A DNA stretch of 64,000 nucleotides from an uncultured Alistipes sp. (GCA_949283205.1 CASDSD010000003.1:39091-103090), one strand, 5' to 3'. Counted from the first letter of the stretch, positions 45,372 to 55,744 are shown. The notes: generated by a model not told the origin, from the letters alone. Numbers and translations are program-made.

Positions 45372-45494
45372 ATAATAATGGATGAGAAATTCAATAGCGG
45401 CGGTCCGATAAATCGTCCGAAGGCGGCAAATAGGGGCTGCGAGGTACGGGTTGTGAGACGGTGTCGGGGCCGGATCTGCGGCCGGCAAGGAGAT

Positions 45495-45525
45495 GAAAAA
45501 GAGGGACGGAAACGATCCGTCCCTC
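45495..45525 (-). terminator. Terminator after the M60 peptidase gene
   Basis: 10-bp stem GAGGGACGGA / TCCGTCCCTC (45501-45510 and 45516-45525) with TTTTTC after it on the minus strand. Confidence 0.8.
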
Positions 45526-45561
45526 CCGGTGGGTTGTTGCGCGGGGCACGTTTGCGCCGTG

Positions 45562-48447
45562 TCAGAATGTAACTTCCAGGCGCTGGTTGTCGTACTGTAC
45601 GGCGTATACCTTCCAGTTGTCGCCCCATGTGCCGGGCACCTGGAACGTCGCCGTCGTCGAGGGTGTGAGCAAGCCGTCCGAGACGTGTATGAGCTTACCG
45701 TCGGGGCCGCCTTCACGTACTTCGTATACGATGACATTCTGCCAGTCGTTCATCGTCAGCGTCTGCGCCGAACGTGTTGCGGTACCCTTTACGATCGGTT
45801 TCTTCGACTTGAATGTCTCGTAGTTGTTGTCGGTGATATACTCCAGGGGTACATCTGGCGTGGGGTATCCCAGTGCCTCGACACGTGCGCGCAATTCGTC
45901 CGCCATCTGCTGCGTGACGGTCATCTGACCTGTGCCGTAGTCGTCGATGGTGGCGTCAACGGGGGTGAGGAAACCCCACTTGCCGAAGAAGTCGAGCAGA
46001 TTCATGCCGGCGCACTCGCTGGCTATGTATACGAATTCGAGCTGCTGCCGGCCGGCCGTGGGCAGGTCGTCATGCGTGCGCACCCATTCGTAGCAGTCGG
46101 CATAGAATCCTCCGTGGTCGCTCTGCTGCATGGGGGTGCGCCCCAGTACCTTGCCGAAGTAGAGCTCCAGCTGCCAGAATGGAATCAGTTTGCAGAAGAC
46201 ATCGTCATGCGTGGCGTGCGATGCGCCCTTGACCAGAATGCCGCTCCAGGCCTTGGTGTAGCGGTTGGGATTGGCCGCGTCGCCCATGTTCTCGGTCTGC
46301 ACGCGCGACGGCTGTCCGAAGATGGTGGTCTGTATGTACTGCGAGTGTATGTTGTTCGTCACCTCGGTCGTGCCGAGCCACTTGAGTCCCGGCCGTGTCT
46401 GGTTGCTGTGGCCCACCTCGTGCGCGGGACCCCAGCACGACGACGTGGTGAGGCGGCTTAGATCGCACAGCTCGGCCAGCGTGTCGTCATGATAGGCCGT
46501 GTGGTACGACGTCGAGTACATGTAGCTGGTGTACATCACCGTGAAGCACATCCTGTTATGGAACATCCTGCCGTACTTCTCGAGTCCCATGAACTCCTGT
46601 TCGCGGTAGACGAGTTCGTCATAGGCGTCGATGAGAGCCTTCAGATCCTTCGTGTGGGTCTTGAAACGGCTTGTGGGGAAGATCAGGTGTGCGTATTTTC
46701 CCACCACGTCGAAGTAATCGTCGACGGCATTGGTCAGCAGCTCCTGCTCACGGCCCTCGTGTGCCGGGTTCTGCGAATCGTAGTACCCGTTCACCACTCC
46801 CGTGGCGAAGTGTATCTTCACTTCGGGCGCCGATTCGAAGTCATCGGTGTGGTACATCACGTATACGAGACCCTTCTCGTTTATCGACAGTTTGTTCATT
46901 CCGGATGAGAGCGGATATTCCGTGCCGCCGAATCCGTCGCCGCCGGGCTTGTTGAGATTCTGTACGCGCAGCGATACCTTTTGTCCCTGGAGGTCGGCCA
47001 GCACGAGCAGCTCCTCGCTGGAGGCGACACGGATACCCGTGGGGTTGTCCAGCAGGCTGTATTGCGTGGTTTTGTTGCTCGTGGCCTCGGTATCGGGATT
47101 CGGGTAGGCCTTGAAGGTGGCGATGCGGAACTCCGAGTCGTAGCGGCCGTGATACATGAAGTAGGCTATGTTCTTGTAGAAGGCATACGGGCATGCGGCT
47201 ATGTCGTCCGCGGTGACGCCTTCGCGCAGTTGCGAGCATGACGGGTCGGTGAAGAGCGTCGTGTAGTCGAATGCTTCGGGGTTGCGTTTGTAGAACTCCA
47301 TCTCGGCGCACGAGGCGAAGCCCTGGGCGTCGCCGGCACCCGACTTTACGGTCAGGCGCAGGGCCTTGATCCCGATAAGGGGTTCGGGGAACTCGACCTT
47401 GGCGGCCGAGGCGCTGCCTTCGAAGTCGTATGACATGACATGTTGCCACTCTTCGGTCGCGGCGGGAGCCGTCGCGGCGTTCTGTGAGATTGCCGAGAGA
47501 GCCTCTATGTCTACCTCCTTGAAACGGCCGTTGTATCCGTCTGTACGGGGATAGTAGACCATGTAGTCGATGTCTGACTCCTCCTCGAGGTAGTAGGTGA
47601 GGGTTATGGGGAAATAGTCGCTGCCGGAGTTGTCCCAGTCCGAGTGGTATATGGTGCTCATGTCACCGTCGAACGAAAGCTCTATCTCGCCGCCGGGCTC
47701 GTATGATGACGCTTCGCCCCGGGCAATGATGATTTTTATGTCATCCTTGATGTCCTCCATGCCGTCGGGCGTGTATGAATCGAGGCCGTTCTGCGATACG
47801 GTGAACTCGACGGGCTCCGTTTCTGAATCGGCATCCTTGTCACGGAATGTTATGACGGTCGTGCGCGGGCCGTTGTCGGAGTTGTCCTCGGCGAAGAAGG
47901 TGCGCGTTTTGGTTACTACGGGGTGTGCCGTGCTGCGGGTGTCGGGTTGGACCTCCGTGAGCCACGTACATCCGGGATCGAGTCCCGCCTCCACTTCGAT
48001 GTTGGTGGTGATATCCACAGATATGTTTCCGCCAGCGGCAGATATTGAGCCGGAGGGTTTCGAGAGCAGTATGGCCTTGCCCCAGCCGAGTTGCTGCACT
48101 TCGATGGTGTGGCTGAGGCTGTAGGCGGTGGTTATTTCGACAGTGGCCTTGCGGACGCTCTTCTGGTCGCTGTCATCCGCCGTGAGGATGAGGTTGTTGC
48201 CATCCTTGTCGGCATGGAGCCACGTGTCGCTGATCGTGTATTCCCATGCCACGTTGCTCTTGACGGTGACGTTGTAGGGCTGAGCCCCCTCCTCCTCGAA
48301 GTTGACGGTGGTGGCGCCGACGTCGAGATAGGGGATGTCCGAGTCGTCTGTCTCGCTCTTGCCGCATCCGCTGGCCGTGCCGGCGAGAAGCATCGCCGCC
48401 GACAGCAGGACGGTTATGTACGGATGCCTGAATCCGGTAATTTTCAT
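45562..48447 (-). CDS. M60-family metallopeptidase lipoprotein with BACON-like and F5/8-type domains
   Basis: 961 residues. Lipoprotein signal peptide with Cys28 (AGTASGC). Residues about 40-225: two BACON-like beta domains (VNFEEEGAQPYNVTVKSNVAW). About 230-390: F5/8 type C-like carbohydrate-binding fold (IGIKALRLTVKSGAGDA). The M60 (enhancin-like) catalytic domain has HEVGH at about 675-680 and a Glu 16 residues later. M60 peptidases cleave O-glycosylated proteins such as mucins at the cell surface. Strong ribosome site AGGAG before the ATG; it is separated from the susCD operon by a terminator. Confidence 0.88.
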   Translation of the reverse strand: MKITGFRHPYITVLLSAAMLLAGTASGCGKSETDDSDIPYLDVGATTVNFEEEGAQPYNVTVKSNVAWEYTISDTWLHADKDGNNLILTADDSDQKSVRKATVEITTAYSLSHTIEVQQLGWGKAILLSKPSGSISAAGGNISVDITTNIEVEAGLDPGCTWLTEVQPDTRSTAHPVVTKTRTFFAEDNSDNGPRTTVITFRDKDADSETEPVEFTVSQNGLDSYTPDGMEDIKDDIKIIIARGEASSYEPGGEIELSFDGDMSTIYHSDWDNSGSDYFPITLTYYLEEESDIDYMVYYPRTDGYNGRFKEVDIEALSAISQNAATAPAATEEWQHVMSYDFEGSASAAKVEFPEPLIGIKALRLTVKSGAGDAQGFASCAEMEFYKRNPEAFDYTTLFTDPSCSQLREGVTADDIAACPYAFYKNIAYFMYHGRYDSEFRIATFKAYPNPDTEATSNKTTQYSLLDNPTGIRVASSEELLVLADLQGQKVSLRVQNLNKPGGDGFGGTEYPLSSGMNKLSINEKGLVYVMYHTDDFESAPEVKIHFATGVVNGYYDSQNPAHEGREQELLTNAVDDYFDVVGKYAHLIFPTSRFKTHTKDLKALIDAYDELVYREQEFMGLEKYGRMFHNRMCFTVMYTSYMYSTSYHTAYHDDTLAELCDLSRLTTSSCWGPAHEVGHSNQTRPGLKWLGTTEVTNNIHSQYIQTTIFGQPSRVQTENMGDAANPNRYTKAWSGILVKGASHATHDDVFCKLIPFWQLELYFGKVLGRTPMQQSDHGGFYADCYEWVRTHDDLPTAGRQQLEFVYIASECAGMNLLDFFGKWGFLTPVDATIDDYGTGQMTVTQQMADELRARVEALGYPTPDVPLEYITDNNYETFKSKKPIVKGTATRSAQTLTMNDWQNVIVYEVREGGPDGKLIHVSDGLLTPSTTATFQVPGTWGDNWKVYAVQYDNQRLEVTF

Positions 48448-48571
48448 AATGATCTCCTGTATTAAATATTATTCGTCGAATATGTGTACCGATTATACGT
48501 TTGGGCTGTAATCATGGCCTGATCGATACGATAACAAGTGATCGCGGGTTTCTCGTAGAGTTTTCAAGGGC

Positions 48572-48605
48572 GAAAAAAACATACCTTGTGCAATACAAGG
48601 TATGT
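48572..48605 (-). terminator. Terminator of the susC-susD-lipoprotein operon
   Basis: 10-bp stem ACATACCTTG / CAAGGTATGT followed by seven T on the minus strand. A second, weaker hairpin (GGGTCA/TGACCC, 48626-48646) lies just upstream. Separates the susCD operon from the M60 gene. Confidence 0.85.
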
Positions 48606-48651
48606 TCTTTAACGCTTGACGTTGAGGGTCAGACGGAGCCTGACCCACCCG

Positions 48652-49599
48652 TCACTCTACGGCTTCCGGATCGAATATTGACCATATTTCCTTTGTGAGG
48701 CTCAACTCACTCAGGGCAAGGAAGGTCTTGCCGCCGGTGATCCCGGTCACCTTGAACCACACGTAGCGGAACGGTGTATCAACCTGTATGGTCGAAGAGG
48801 TGTACGACGCACCCTGGTCGCCCGGCAGGCCCGAGTATGAAGCTACCAGACGTGCATTGTAGCCGGCGAAGGTCTCGTCGAAGTTCATGCAGTCGAAGCT
48901 GTCGCTCACGTACACCTCCATGGTGTCGGGGTTCGAGCGGTTGCCGTTGTTGCGGCAGGTGTAGTTGAAGGAGAAGTACTCTATGTCATCCGAGAATGTA
49001 TCCACCACGATATAGAACGGGGGACCGGCAGGTATGTCGCTTGCTGCCTCTACCGTTCCGTCGCTGTCGACATATTTCCAATAGCTGCCCGACCACTGGG
49101 TGTGGAAGAAGGACGAGGTGTTGCCGTCGATAAGGTCGGCAATGGGGCCTTCGGCGGTTTCGCCCTGCGTTGCCCACAGGCCGTCGGTGCTGAGCGCTAT
49201 GGTCTCCTGGCCGGTCTTGGTCGAGATGACTTCGGCGGGTTCGCACTGTGCCTTGATAAAATAGGGCTCACTCTCCGTGCCGTCTTTCGATACGGTGCAT
49301 ACCTCGTACTCTATCTCGCCGTAGCGGGCCAGCAGGTCGTCGATGACCATGCTGTCGGAATATACGCTGGCCGTTTTCATCACCAACTGGCCGCTGTCGG
49401 GGTTGGTGTACCGTACGCGGACATAGTAGTAGTTTGCCTCGTCGGGGATATCCCACGAGAGTGTGATCTGTCCGGGACCTGCTGTGGCGGTGATGGTAGT
49501 CGAATCCAATGATACGGGAGTGACGCCGTCGTCATCCGCACACGAGACGCATGCCATGACCAGCACTGCCATTATCCAATATCTTAACTTAAATGACAT
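48652..49599 (-). CDS. Surface lipoprotein with Fn3-like and F5/8 type C-like domains
   Basis: 315 residues. Signal peptide with lipidated Cys20 (VMACVSCADDDG). Residues about 35-120 resemble a fibronectin-III-like (DUF4998-type) module (ITATAGPGQITLSWDIPDEANYYYVRVRYT); residues about 140-300 form a discoidin-like beta-sandwich (WATQGETAEGPIADLIDGNTSSFFHTQW). Such proteins follow SusD in Bacteroidetes and bind glycans. Third gene of the susC operon, 28 bases after susD. Confidence 0.85.
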   Translation of the reverse strand: MSFKLRYWIMAVLVMACVSCADDDGVTPVSLDSTTITATAGPGQITLSWDIPDEANYYYVRVRYTNPDSGQLVMKTASVYSDSMVIDDLLARYGEIEYEVCTVSKDGTESEPYFIKAQCEPAEVISTKTGQETIALSTDGLWATQGETAEGPIADLIDGNTSSFFHTQWSGSYWKYVDSDGTVEAASDIPAGPPFYIVVDTFSDDIEYFSFNYTCRNNGNRSNPDTMEVYVSDSFDCMNFDETFAGYNARLVASYSGLPGDQGASYTSSTIQVDTPFRYVWFKVTGITGGKTFLALSELSLTKEIWSIFDPEAVE

Positions 49600-49627
49600 A
49601 ATCTTTATCTGTTTTGTGATTTAACAA

Positions 49628-51532
49628 TTAGTAACCCGGGTTGTTCACGCAATTGACATTGGTGTTCAGGTCGGCGATGGGTACGGGCATGAGGTAGTTG
49701 CGCGGCGATACGAATGCACGCTCGAATTCTATTGTGGTGAGTTGTGCGAAGTCGTATATGTTCTCTGCCGAGATGTTCATACCCTTGTGCAACTGGTTGA
49801 ACCACTCTCCTGCGAGCTTCCAGCGGCGCATGTCCCAGAAGTTCTGGTTCTCGAGGTAGAGCTCGATCTGGCGCTCCTGGCGCACGATATCGCGCAGTTT
49901 GTCCTGTGTCAGCTCTGCTACACCCTTCCATGACTCCTCGACATCGGGAATGCCGGCGCGGGCGCGGACCTTGTTGAGGTATATCTTGGCGTTGGTCAGA
50001 TCGTTTGTCTCGACGCAAGCCTCGGCATAGCTCAGATAGAGCGTAGCCAGACGTACCACGGGCCACGGATACTCGCTGTGGTGGGTGATTCCGGTGCTTG
50101 CTGCGAAGCTCGGCAGCACGCCCTTCTTGTTGAGGTATCCCGTAGGCGAGTAGTTGTTCGTGCGGAGTGCGCCGCTTGCAGAGTTGCGTCGCGAGCAGTT
50201 GCCGCCTATGACGAAGTCGCATACGAGTCGGCCGTTGCTGTATGTCGGGTCTTGCGAGTATGCGCCGGTCGACGTGTGGTTGCCGATCTCGTAGTAGCCG
50301 CCCTGGAAGGCGATCCATGAGTAGAAGCGCGGCTCGCGGTCGAGGTTGAAGCGTATGGTCTGCTCGCCCTTGCATGCCTGGTTGGCGTGCGCGTCATCGA
50401 CCGTTACGACCTCCAGCTTGTCGAGATTCTTGAATTCGGGATCCTCGTCGTAGGGCAGGCCGTTCTTGGTGTAGAAACGGTTGAGCATGTTCCATGTGGG
50501 AGCCACGCCGTTCCAGGTGTTTGAACCGTTGTAAGACATTGGCGCCGACTTGTTCTGCAAGCCGTAATAGCCCTCGTCGTAGGTGGTGGCGAAGAGTATC
50601 TCGGAGTTGCCGGCCTCGGCGATGGTATAGCGCAGGCGGCGCTCTACGGGATCCGAGGGATACTGGTTGAGCGAGATCTCTGCCTGATCGTTATAGTAGA
50701 GAGCGTGACCGTTCTTCTCTGCGAAGTCGATGGCATCCTTGATGGCGGTCTTTGCCGTCTCCCACTTGGCCGGGTCATAGGTCAGCGGCATGAGCTGGGT
50801 ACCGTCCTTGTTGGTGAAGTCAGAGTAGAACTCCGAGTTGCCGTTGAACAGGGGCGATGCCACGTAGAGCAACAGCTCGGCCTTGATGGCCTTGGCTGCG
50901 ACGCTGGTTGCAAGACCGTACTCGGCCTGCGTCGAACGTGCGGGCGGGAGCACTGAAGCTGCCTCGTCGAACATCTTGACGCAGTATTCCACACATTGGT
51001 CGAGCGGCGTACGTGCCAGGTACGATTCGGCAGGGGTGTTGATGTCGGCCACACCTTCCACAAGAAGTACCGGTCCGTAGCAGCGGATCATAAGGAAGTA
51101 ATAGTATCCTATGAGGAACTTGACCTGTGCGATGTAGTCCTCCTTGAGCGCAGGGCTCAGGTCAGGCACGGTGTCGACGCCCTGCAGGAAGAGGTAGCAC
51201 TGGCGCAGACCCGTGTAGAAGGTATTCCAGTAAGATATGAGGTTGGCTACGTTGGCACTGGTGTAGTTGCCCTTTGCGAAGTTCGCGAATGTCTCGTGCT
51301 CGAAGGCCGTAACTACCTCGTCGCCCGTCATGAAGTCGAGAGATGACGATCCGGCGTTGGGCTGCGGAAGGTATGCGTAGCACGAGTAGACGTAGCGCAG
51401 GGCCGACAAGGCGTCTGCGAAGGCATCCTTGTCCGTTGCCATCTCGTCCGGCACCACATCCAGATAGTTGCAGCGGCTGAAACCGCACAGCAGTGTCGCG
51501 ATCAGTACGATTCTATATAATAATTTTTTCAT
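49628..51532 (-). CDS. SusD/RagB-family outer-membrane lipoprotein
   Basis: 634 residues. N-terminus MKKLLYRIVLIATLLCGFSRC with Cys21 as likely lipid site, then NYLDVVPDEMATDKDAF. TPR-like helical frame, and near the C-terminus RLATLYLSYAEACVETNDL, AKIYLNKVRARAGIP, VRQERQIELYLENQNFWDMRRWKL, all typical of SusD. Sits on top of the SusC barrel as a lid that captures substrate. Gap to susC is 19 bases. Confidence 0.95.
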   Translation of the reverse strand: MKKLLYRIVLIATLLCGFSRCNYLDVVPDEMATDKDAFADALSALRYVYSCYAYLPQPNAGSSSLDFMTGDEVVTAFEHETFANFAKGNYTSANVANLISYWNTFYTGLRQCYLFLQGVDTVPDLSPALKEDYIAQVKFLIGYYYFLMIRCYGPVLLVEGVADINTPAESYLARTPLDQCVEYCVKMFDEAASVLPPARSTQAEYGLATSVAAKAIKAELLLYVASPLFNGNSEFYSDFTNKDGTQLMPLTYDPAKWETAKTAIKDAIDFAEKNGHALYYNDQAEISLNQYPSDPVERRLRYTIAEAGNSEILFATTYDEGYYGLQNKSAPMSYNGSNTWNGVAPTWNMLNRFYTKNGLPYDEDPEFKNLDKLEVVTVDDAHANQACKGEQTIRFNLDREPRFYSWIAFQGGYYEIGNHTSTGAYSQDPTYSNGRLVCDFVIGGNCSRRNSASGALRTNNYSPTGYLNKKGVLPSFAASTGITHHSEYPWPVVRLATLYLSYAEACVETNDLTNAKIYLNKVRARAGIPDVEESWKGVAELTQDKLRDIVRQERQIELYLENQNFWDMRRWKLAGEWFNQLHKGMNISAENIYDFAQLTTIEFERAFVSPRNYLMPVPIADLNTNVNCVNNPGY

Positions 51533-51551
51533 GATCTAAAATGTTTATATG

Positions 51552-54500
51552 TTACAAGGTTACCTGGACGCCAATGTTGAAGGTACGCTGCGTAGGATAG
51601 CTCAGACCTGCGCCGCCGCCCATTTCGGGGTCCCACAGCTTGAAAGGAGATATCGTGAACAGGTTCACCGCGCTGATGTAGAAGCGGGCACGCTTGAAGG
51701 TATATCCCAGCTCGATGTTCTTCAGCTTGAGGAATGCCGCATTGCGCAGCCAGTATGATGACGCAGCCATGTTGTGGTCGCTGTTGTACTGGGTCAGACG
51801 CGGGAATGCCGCATTGGGATTCTGGTTGCTCGGGCTCCAGTAGTCATCGGCAATCCAAGACAGCACGTTTCGGTTGTACGAAGCGCCGAAGGGAGCGAAG
51901 CCGCTCATCATGAGCGATACGTTGGCTGCGCCCTGGAAGAAGAACGAGAAGTCCCAGTTCTTGTAGACGATGCTCGGGCCGAATCCGTAAACGATCTCGG
52001 GAACTGTGGGGTGTCCCATTACCACGCGGTCGTTCGGGTCGATAATGCCGTCGTAGTTGCCGTCGTCGTCGGGCTGGTCGAGGAACTTGATGTCACCGGG
52101 CGCGATGGCGATGTTGCTCAGCGTCGACTGTGCGCTGTTGGCTATGTCTGCCTCGTCGATGTAGAGACCGTCGGCGACATAACCCATAATTGAGTTGAGT
52201 TTCTTGCCGATCTGGCTGAGCGACGAACGCGTTCCGGCGCCCTCGTCATACTCGATTACCTTGTTGCGGGCGAAGGTGAAGGTGCCCTTGAACGATACGA
52301 ACCAGTCCTTGTTCAACTGCTTGGCGAAGTCGGCCGACATCTCGAAGCCCCAGTTCTTTACGGTAGCGAGGTTTCCGTAGATGGTGGTCGTCGACGTACC
52401 GAAGTAGTTGGGTATGCTGTTACGCTGCTGGAAGATGTTGGTACGCTTCTCCTGGAATCCCTCCAGCGTCAGGTTGAACGAGTTGAAGAGCTCCATATCG
52501 ATACCGGCATTGAACTTGTATCCGACCTCCCACGTAATGTTGTCGTTCTGGTAACGCGTGTAGGTGGGGCCTGAGTAATTCTGTTTGTAGTTGCCGAAAC
52601 CGGTGGTGTAGCCTTTTCCCTGCAGGTTGACCTGGCCGAGGTAGATGTAACGGGCAGAACCGATCTGGTCGTTACCCACAAGACCGTAAGAGGCGCGCAG
52701 CTTGAAGTTGGAGATCGAGTTGCGGAGCGATCCCCAGAACTTCTCCTGCGAGAGGTTCCAGCCCAGCGAGAGCGAGGGGAAGAAGCCCCAGCGGTGACCC
52801 TCGGCGAAGTTCTCCGATCCGTTGTAACCGGCGTTGATCTCCACCAGGTAGCGGTGGCCGTAGTCGTACGACAGACGGGCTGCGAATCCCATCTTGCGCT
52901 GCGGAAGCGAGGTGATGAGGTCGCCGCCGGCGTTGTTCGTGTTGTAGCTCTCCATGTTGAAGAGCACCATGCCGTTGAGGTAGTGCTCGCCGAAGGCGCG
53001 GTCGTAGTTCAGGTATGTCTGGAAGTAGGTGGTACGGTCACCGGTGGTGCTGGTCGCCGTGGTAAGCGTCGAGTTCGTCGGCGTATCCATCGGTGATATC
53101 GAGTAATCGTAGGTGCCGTCCGGGTTTTCGGTGTATCCCGTCATGTAGTAGCGGTTGGTTGCGCTCTGATAACGCGAGCGTCCCGTGTAACTCCAGTTCT
53201 TGAACGAGAAGAGGGCTTTGTACGAGAGGCCTTCGGTGATGAAGTCGAGCTTCTGGTCGAAGTCGATGTTGGCGATCACGGTGCTCTCGAAGTAGTCCTG
53301 GTAGCCGACCGTAGCGTATGCCATGGGGTTGGTCGCGCCCTGGGTGTTACCGCCCGATGAGATACCCCAGTGTACCCACTCGCCGTCCTCGTTGTAGGGG
53401 AACGATATGGGGAAGTCAACAGGGTTGTTGTTCATTATCGAACCGAAGATGTTGCTTACGCTGTTATAAGGACCCTTGTAGTCGTTCAGCTGTGCATTCA
53501 GGTGCAGCGATATGGTCGACGACTTCGACATGTGGAAGTCGATGTTGTTCTGGAACGCATATTTCTGCAGGTCGATGTTGTTGCTGTACGAGTAGTACTT
53601 GTTGCTGTTGTCCTTGAGCATACCGGTCTCGTGGTTGAACGAGATGTTCATGAAGTAGGTGATCTTCTGGGTACCGCCGCGGATGTTGAAGTTGGCCTTC
53701 TGGTTGAAGGTGGCGTTCTTGAAGATCTCGTCGTACCAGTCCACGTTAGGGAAGACATAGGGATTGGTGCCGGCTATGGTGTTGGCGATCTGCGAGTCGC
53801 TGTAAAGCACGGCTCCCGTGCCCTGGTTGGTCACGGCCTCGTTGAACATCTGCATGTAGGTGGCACCGTCTACGAACGACTGTATCTTGGTCGGGACGTT
53901 GACGTAGCTCTCCACGCGGAAGCTGATTACGGGACGCTCGAGGTCGGCACCCGACTTGGTGGTGATGATCATGACACCGTTGGCGCCTCGCGTACCGTAC
54001 ATGGCCGTAGCGGTTGCATCCTTGAGGATAGAGAAGCTCTCGATGATTTCGGGATCGATGGCATTCAGGTCGGCAGACGAGATCTCCACACCGTCCATTA
54101 CGATGAGCGGGCTGGTGACGCCGCTCAGGGTCGAGATGCCTCGGATGTAGAAGTTCGATCCGTTGCTGCCGGGCTCACCGCTTCGCTGGTATGCGATCAC
54201 ACCCGAGAGACGTCCTGCGAACGAGTTCGAGAGGTTCGACGAGGGGACCTTCAGGTCGCCGGGGTTCACCGACTGGATTGCGCCGGTAAGACTCTCCTTG
54301 CGCTGGCCCGAACCGAATGCGGTTACGACCACCTGCTCCACTTGCTGGGCCTCCTCGACCAGAGCGATGTTGATTCTGTTCGTGCGGCCTACGGTGACCT
54401 CCTGTGTCACGTAGCCCAGATAAGAGATTTCGAGAACGTCGCCTTCCGATACGCTTATTTCGTATTGGCCGTTCTGATCGGTAAGTACGCCCTGCAGCGA

Positions 54501-54756
54501 CCCTTTTACGGTCACCGAGCAGCCTATCAGTATGTCACCGCTGTTGGCATCGGTCACGATACCCGACACGGTTTTCTTCTCTTGATCCTGTGGAGCGTTC
54601 AGAGTCTCTCCCGCGGGAGATTCCGTAGCGTCGATTGAGGTTCCGAATGTGAGAGTTTCGGTCGGGCCGACATCACTGTTGATTTGTCGAGCACAAACCC
54701 CCCCCCCACCACATGGTCAGTAGAAGTAATGTAAAAATAGAGGATTTTTTGCACAT
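51552..54756 (-). CDS. SusC/RagA-family TonB-dependent transporter, start out of frame
   Basis: Minus strand. From ATG 54756 a signal peptide MCKKSSIFTLLLLTMWW runs into ten G and then, one base out of phase, stops at TGA 54675-54673 after 27 codons. In the next frame the gene reads VCARQINSD, a CarboxypepD_reg-like region (VSGIVTDANSGDILIG), the SusC N-terminal motif QVVVTAFGSGQRKESLTGA, the plug and a barrel of about 950 residues ending TFNIGVQVTL. 3205 bases is one more than a multiple of three; one fewer G gives a 1067-residue protein. Either a phase-variable OFF state or a homopolymer error. Confidence 0.85.
54698..54707. repeat. C10 (G10 in mRNA) tract in the susC signal-peptide codons
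   Basis: Ten consecutive C on the plus strand. Length 9 or 12 would join the ATG frame to the transporter frame; 10 does not. Confidence 0.95.
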
Positions 54757-55117
54757 AATACTTTTAGGTTTAATAAATGTGTTGAGTAAATATAAAGATA
54801 ATAATCAAAAAACAAACATTGGCGGGATGAAAAAATGAAAAAATCCGCTATATACCCCTTTGTATATTGTAAGTTAATAAATGTAAAGGGCCGTTTGTTT
54901 TGTTAAAAAACTGTTACAGGCAAATAATTTTCTGCTCCTTTTGATTTATTTGTACACAATTTGACACAAACGGTTCCGATGCATCGCCTGTTTGGCAAAT
55001 TAGGGCATGACAGGCGGCCTGAAATTCAATTTTCGAAGTTTATTTTTTCGTTCAGTTACCGAAAATCGCTATTCCTCAATTATAGGTTAAGAAAAAAAAG
55101 TTTTTACAGTTTTTTGC

Positions 55118-55132
55118 TTAAAAACTGCTATT
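55118..55132 (+). repeat. 15-bp direct repeat, copy 1
   Basis: TTAAAAACTGCTATT; the identical 15 bases occur at 55745-55759, just before the transporter ATG. Confidence 0.8.
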
Positions 55133-55224
55133 CCGTATCGGCCATTGTGCGTGCATTGACGTGCCGCGATGTCGGAATGCGGTACAATGACGTGCCGTAC
55201 CGTCATGTCGTCCCGGCTGTTTCG

Positions 55225-55277
55225 TCCGCCGTCCGGACGGCCGACATCTTGGGGTAGGGCACCGCCCGGACGGCGGA
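55225..55277. repeat. Inverted repeat, 12-bp arms
   Basis: TCCGCCGTCCGG (55225-55236) and CCGGACGGCGGA (55266-55277) are perfect complements; a smaller palindrome CCGTCCGGACGG sits inside at 55229-55240. Confidence 0.7.
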
Positions 55278-55365
55278 TTTCATGCGGGCGGATATCTTCA
55301 TGGCGAGATGGTACTTCGGTGCGGACGGTTGTCTTTATGCGGGCGGTTGTCTTTATGCGGGCGGC
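55276..55365 (+). repeat. 18-bp minisatellite, five units
   Basis: Units in register at 55276, 55294, 55312, 55330 and 55348. The last two differ at one base (TGTCTTTATGCGGGCGGT and ...GGCGGC); the others are diverged. A further related unit appears near 55404. Confidence 0.7.
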
Positions 55366-55367
55366 GG

Positions 55368-55377
55368 CCCCCCCCCC
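55368..55377. repeat. C10 homopolymer tract
   Basis: Ten C on the plus strand, directly after the minisatellite, in non-coding DNA. Confidence 0.95.
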
Positions 55378-55682
55378 TTCCGGGCGGAAGAGGTCGGGCG
55401 GAATGTCTTCATGGGGGTTGCGGACTCCGCGGAAGGGGGTGGGGCACATTTGCGCATGGCCACCTCGTTGCGGCAGCAGACCATGTGCGAAAGCGACGCC
55501 ATGCGGACGGGGACCTGCGGTGAGCGTGCCTTGACAGGGCGATGATCTCACCTGTTATTATATATAAGTATGCGGCCGCATCGAGCCTTTCGGCGTGTTC
55601 TGTCTCCGGCCGGAGGCGCAGGCCGTATCTCCGGGCCGGTTGAAAAATGTGGCAACATTCGGAATATCTGCGGAAAATATCG

Positions 55683-55690
55683 TATATTTG
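55683..55690 (+). promoter_or_regulatory. -7 element of the peptide transporter
   Basis: TATATTTG, about 70 bases before the ATG; the -33 position is poor (TTCG). Confidence 0.5.
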
Positions 55691-55744
55691 TAAAATTTGT
55701 GCCCTGGGCGCGACACATTGTTCGGCAATCGACAATAACAAATA

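Noticed and set aside
51552-54569. SusC starting at GTG 54569 as a complete gene
   Set aside because: It would lack a signal peptide needed for an outer-membrane barrel; the true signal peptide lies upstream, out of frame by one G.
55276-55365. CRISPR array
   Set aside because: The 18-bp units abut without spacers, and no cas gene is present; no CRISPR-type repeats were seen elsewhere.
55087-55551. Possible genes in the repeat-rich region upstream of the peptide transporter, both strands
   Set aside because: Three overlapping frames compete, translations are repeat-driven and Arg/Pro-rich, no start signal or motif.
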